From Thermodesulfobacteriota bacterium (lineage in GTDB: Bacteria; Desulfobacterota; Dissulfuribacteria; Dissulfuribacterales; UBA3076): DNA of 5,781 nucleotides. The DNA lies in assembly GCA_003645605.1 (NCBI GenBank), contig QNAY01000102.1:1-5781 (forward strand). The letters are read 5' to 3'. The notes beneath the pieces were generated by a model, which was not told where the DNA came from, did not search any database, and worked only from the letters and a program-made list of their open reading frames with translations. Of this stretch, positions 5,781 through 5,781 are shown piece after piece. The stretch's first letter is position 1; each line of letters opens with the position of its first letter. The position numbers and the translations under genes are program-made.

Positions 5781-5781
5781 A

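Overview
The window looks like chromosomal DNA from an anaerobic Gram-negative bacterium, perhaps a Desulfobacterota-like (deltaproteobacterial) lineage. The clues are a type IV pilus platform gene, an outer-membrane TolC-type protein with a signal peptide, and an enzyme of the anaerobic (cobalt-early) cobalamin pathway. The taxonomic guess is an inference from gene content, not a sequence match.

Layout, left to right. (1) Positions 1-105 hold the 3' end of an unrecognised + strand gene. (2) A 130-bp spacer carries an 11-bp-phased direct repeat, then pilC (236-1450, +), encoding the inner-membrane platform protein of type IV pili. (3) A TolC-family outer-membrane efflux gene runs on the - strand (2977-1439), converging on pilC and sharing its last 12 bp. 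(4) A 124-bp divergent intergenic region holds a good -10 box for the efflux gene. (5) A fused cbiF-cbiG gene (3102-4940, +) combines two consecutive steps of anaerobic corrin-ring synthesis. (6) A 151-bp spacer with a promoter and small hairpins leads to a 69-codon gene of unknown function (5092-5301, +), notably AT-rich and with a near-perfect ribosome binding site. (7) A strong bidirectional terminator at 5396-5431 separates it from a - strand operon at the right edge. That operon consists of a 62-codon unknown gene (5642-5454) preceded by the 3' end of another unknown gene ending in PPPDTCG (from 5780 down to 5664).

The genes do not form one obvious pathway. Pilus assembly, outer-membrane export and B12 synthesis appear as independent transcription units. 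The parts least explained by known families are the 69-codon gene with its structured leader and the two-gene - strand operon at the right end. No mobile element, CRISPR array, tRNA or rRNA was seen, and no cobalamin riboswitch was recognised upstream of cbiFG.
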